Below the pieces are notes generated by a model. The model worked only from the letters and a program-made list of their open reading frames with translations. It was not told where the DNA came from and did no database searches. Positions 62,951-64,000 of a stretch of DNA of 64,000 bases are shown here, one piece after another. Source of the DNA: Gammaproteobacteria bacterium UBA7803 (lineage in GTDB: Bacteria > Pseudomonadota > Gammaproteobacteria > Pseudomonadales > Azotimanducaceae); the NCBI GenBank assembly GCA_002480525.1, contig DLCH01000071.1, positions 1 through 64,000 of the forward strand, read 5' to 3'. The number at the start of each line of letters is the position of its first letter. The stretch's first letter is position 1. A program made the position numbers and the translations under genes.

Positions 62951-63804
62951 CCGCCGGCAGCCCCCTGCATCCCGTCTCCGGACAGCGTCGCGGCGAGCCG
63001 CGGCAGCGCCTGTGCACAGTCGGCCGCAAGCTTGGCGGTGAGCCGGTCGTCGGCCCGGGTGACGCCCTCGTTGACGGCCACGAGCGGTATGCCCCGCTCG
63101 TGGGCGCGCCGGGCGAAGCGAAAACTCGAGAACACCATCAGCGAGGAACCCACCACCAGCAGAGCATCGGCATTGTCGACGAGGTCGGCGGCATCGGCCA
63201 CCCGTTCCCGCGGCACCGAGTCGCCGTAGAACACCACGTCCGGCTTCAGCACACCGCCGCAGCGCTCGCAGGCGGGCACCCGGAAATCCGCCAGATCCAG
63301 ATCCTCGGCCAGATCGGCGTCGCCGTCCGGTGCCGCCGCGGCCGCCGCCCGCAGCACGAACGCGTTGTCCCGTTCCAGACGCCGCTGCACCGACGCCCGG
63401 GAGACGCGGTCGCCGCAGCCGAGGCACAGCACCTCGGCCAGCGCGCCGTGCAGCTCCAGGACGCGCCGGTGTCCCGCCTGCTGGTGCAGGCCGTCGACGT
63501 TCTGAGTGATCAGGCCGTGCACGCGGCCGTCCCGCTCCAGCGCCGCCAGCGCCCGATGGGCGTCGTTCGGCCGGGCAGCGGCCATCACCGGCCAGCCGCG
63601 CATGCTGCGCGCCCAGTAGCGACGGCGGGTGGCCGGCTGATCGAGAAAGGCCTGCATCTGTACCGGGGGCCGGCGCTTCCAGGCGCCCTGCCGATCCCGG
63701 TAGTCGCCGATGCCCGACGCGGTGCTGCAGCCGGCGCCGGTGATCACGGCGATGCGCCGCCGGGGCGCCAGCACGTCGACGACCGCCTCGAAGCCGTCTC
63801 TCAT
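62947..63804 (-). CDS. Sir2-family NAD-dependent deacylase
   Basis: 285 aa. Sirtuin motifs: GAGCSTASGIGDYR (NAD), TQNVDGLHQQAG, catalytic His in LELHGALAEV and two Cys pairs (CLGCGD and CERCGG) for structural zinc; the GSSLMVFSSFRF loop near the C-terminus. Bacterial sirtuin that removes acyl groups from lysine with NAD, producing O-acetyl-ADP-ribose. Ends in the ATGA overlap with the barrel gene. Confidence 0.92.
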   Translation of the reverse strand: MRDGFEAVVDVLAPRRRIAVITGAGCSTASGIGDYRDRQGAWKRRPPVQMQAFLDQPATRRRYWARSMRGWPVMAAARPNDAHRALAALERDGRVHGLITQNVDGLHQQAGHRRVLELHGALAEVLCLGCGDRVSRASVQRRLERDNAFVLRAAAAAAPDGDADLAEDLDLADFRVPACERCGGVLKPDVVFYGDSVPRERVADAADLVDNADALLVVGSSLMVFSSFRFARRAHERGIPLVAVNEGVTRADDRLTAKLAADCAQALPRLAATLSGDGMQGAAGG

Positions 63805-64000
63805 CGACGCAGCCTGTCCACGGCGCGGATGGCCGCCCGCGCGATGCGCGGCACGTTGCTGTTGCCCATGGGCGTGCCGGACCCGCTGTTGGTGGTCAGC
63901 GCCACCGCGAGCTCCCGGGACGGATCGCAGAACGCTCCGCTGCCGCCGTAGCCGTAGTGCCCGAAGGCCAGCGGCGCGCTGGCGCCGAGAGTGAAGACCC
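63801..64000 (-). CDS. Beta-lactamase-family serine hydrolase, C-terminal end (cut by window edge)
   Basis: Only about 65 C-terminal codons are inside the window. FGHYGYGGSGAFCDP and AVALTTNSGSGTP match the C-terminal region of class C-type serine hydrolases, like the gene at 42299. The stop overlaps the sirtuin start (ATGA), so it is upstream in the same operon. Confidence 0.8.
   Translation of the reverse strand, partial: VFTLGASAPLAFGHYGYGGSGAFCDPSRELAVALTTNSGSGTPMGNSNVPRIARAAIRAVDRLRR

Overview
The window is very GC-rich (about 70% or more), almost fully coding, and bacterial. TolQ/TolR motors, a FbpABC-type iron importer, porins with C-terminal Phe, a lipoprotein-rich secretome and a Fur close to Pseudomonas Fur point to a free-living gammaproteobacterium of the Xanthomonadales/Nevskiales/Steroidobacter kind. 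The lineage is inferred from gene content, not shown. I see no rRNA, tRNA, CRISPR array, IS transposase or phage gene. The only repeats are REP-like palindromes, other inverted repeats and one tandem repeat inside a gene.

Layout. 0-16 kb: a secreted S8 protease lipoprotein, a small lipoprotein, an APH-fold kinase, a MORN/Sel1 lipoprotein, two aminotransferases flanking an EI24 membrane protein, a redoxin/haem c/copper-monooxygenase/EF-hand fusion, two Nudix hydrolases, a glycosyltransferase with an LpxH-like phosphoesterase, a macrodomain protein and a dimeric dUTPase. 16-26 kb: a 2-hydroxyacid dehydrogenase, a pair of acyl-CoA dehydrogenases, Lon, and DUF2339/DUF3999 envelope proteins. 26-31 kb: a WYL regulator, a possible PD-(D/E)XK protein, a small beta-rich protein, an NADP oxidoreductase, an M20 hydrolase and a DUF6491 protein.

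31.2-40.8 kb (minus strand) is one tightly packed operon: TlpA-like redoxin, unknown periplasmic protein, two very large TPR/coiled-coil proteins, a TPR lipoprotein, a small secreted protein, ExbB/TolQ, two ExbD/TolR proteins and a TonB/AgmX-type transducer. It looks like a proton-motive-force-driven envelope machine related to the Agl/Glt modules of myxobacteria. Two of its genes contain REP palindromes inside their coding sequences.

41-48 kb: ApbE flavin transferase, a beta-lactamase-fold hydrolase, a cysteine-synthase-like enzyme, a cluster of three inverted repeats between convergent genes, a crotonase, an Ldh2-type dehydrogenase and an SDR. 48-56 kb: fur, then a Fur-box-flanked iron-acquisition region (FTR1-like periplasmic protein, Fbp-type ABC importer, porin with an apparent ACG start, FMN-binding protein, PepSY membrane protein). 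ApbE, 12 kb away, could flavinylate the FMN-binding protein.

56-64 kb: an FG-GAP lipoprotein, an ECF sigma/anti-sigma operon with an unknown third gene and a possible self-regulated promoter, a MerR-like HTH/TPR fusion, a BamA/TamA-like barrel, a sirtuin, and the end of a serine hydrolase cut by the window edge.
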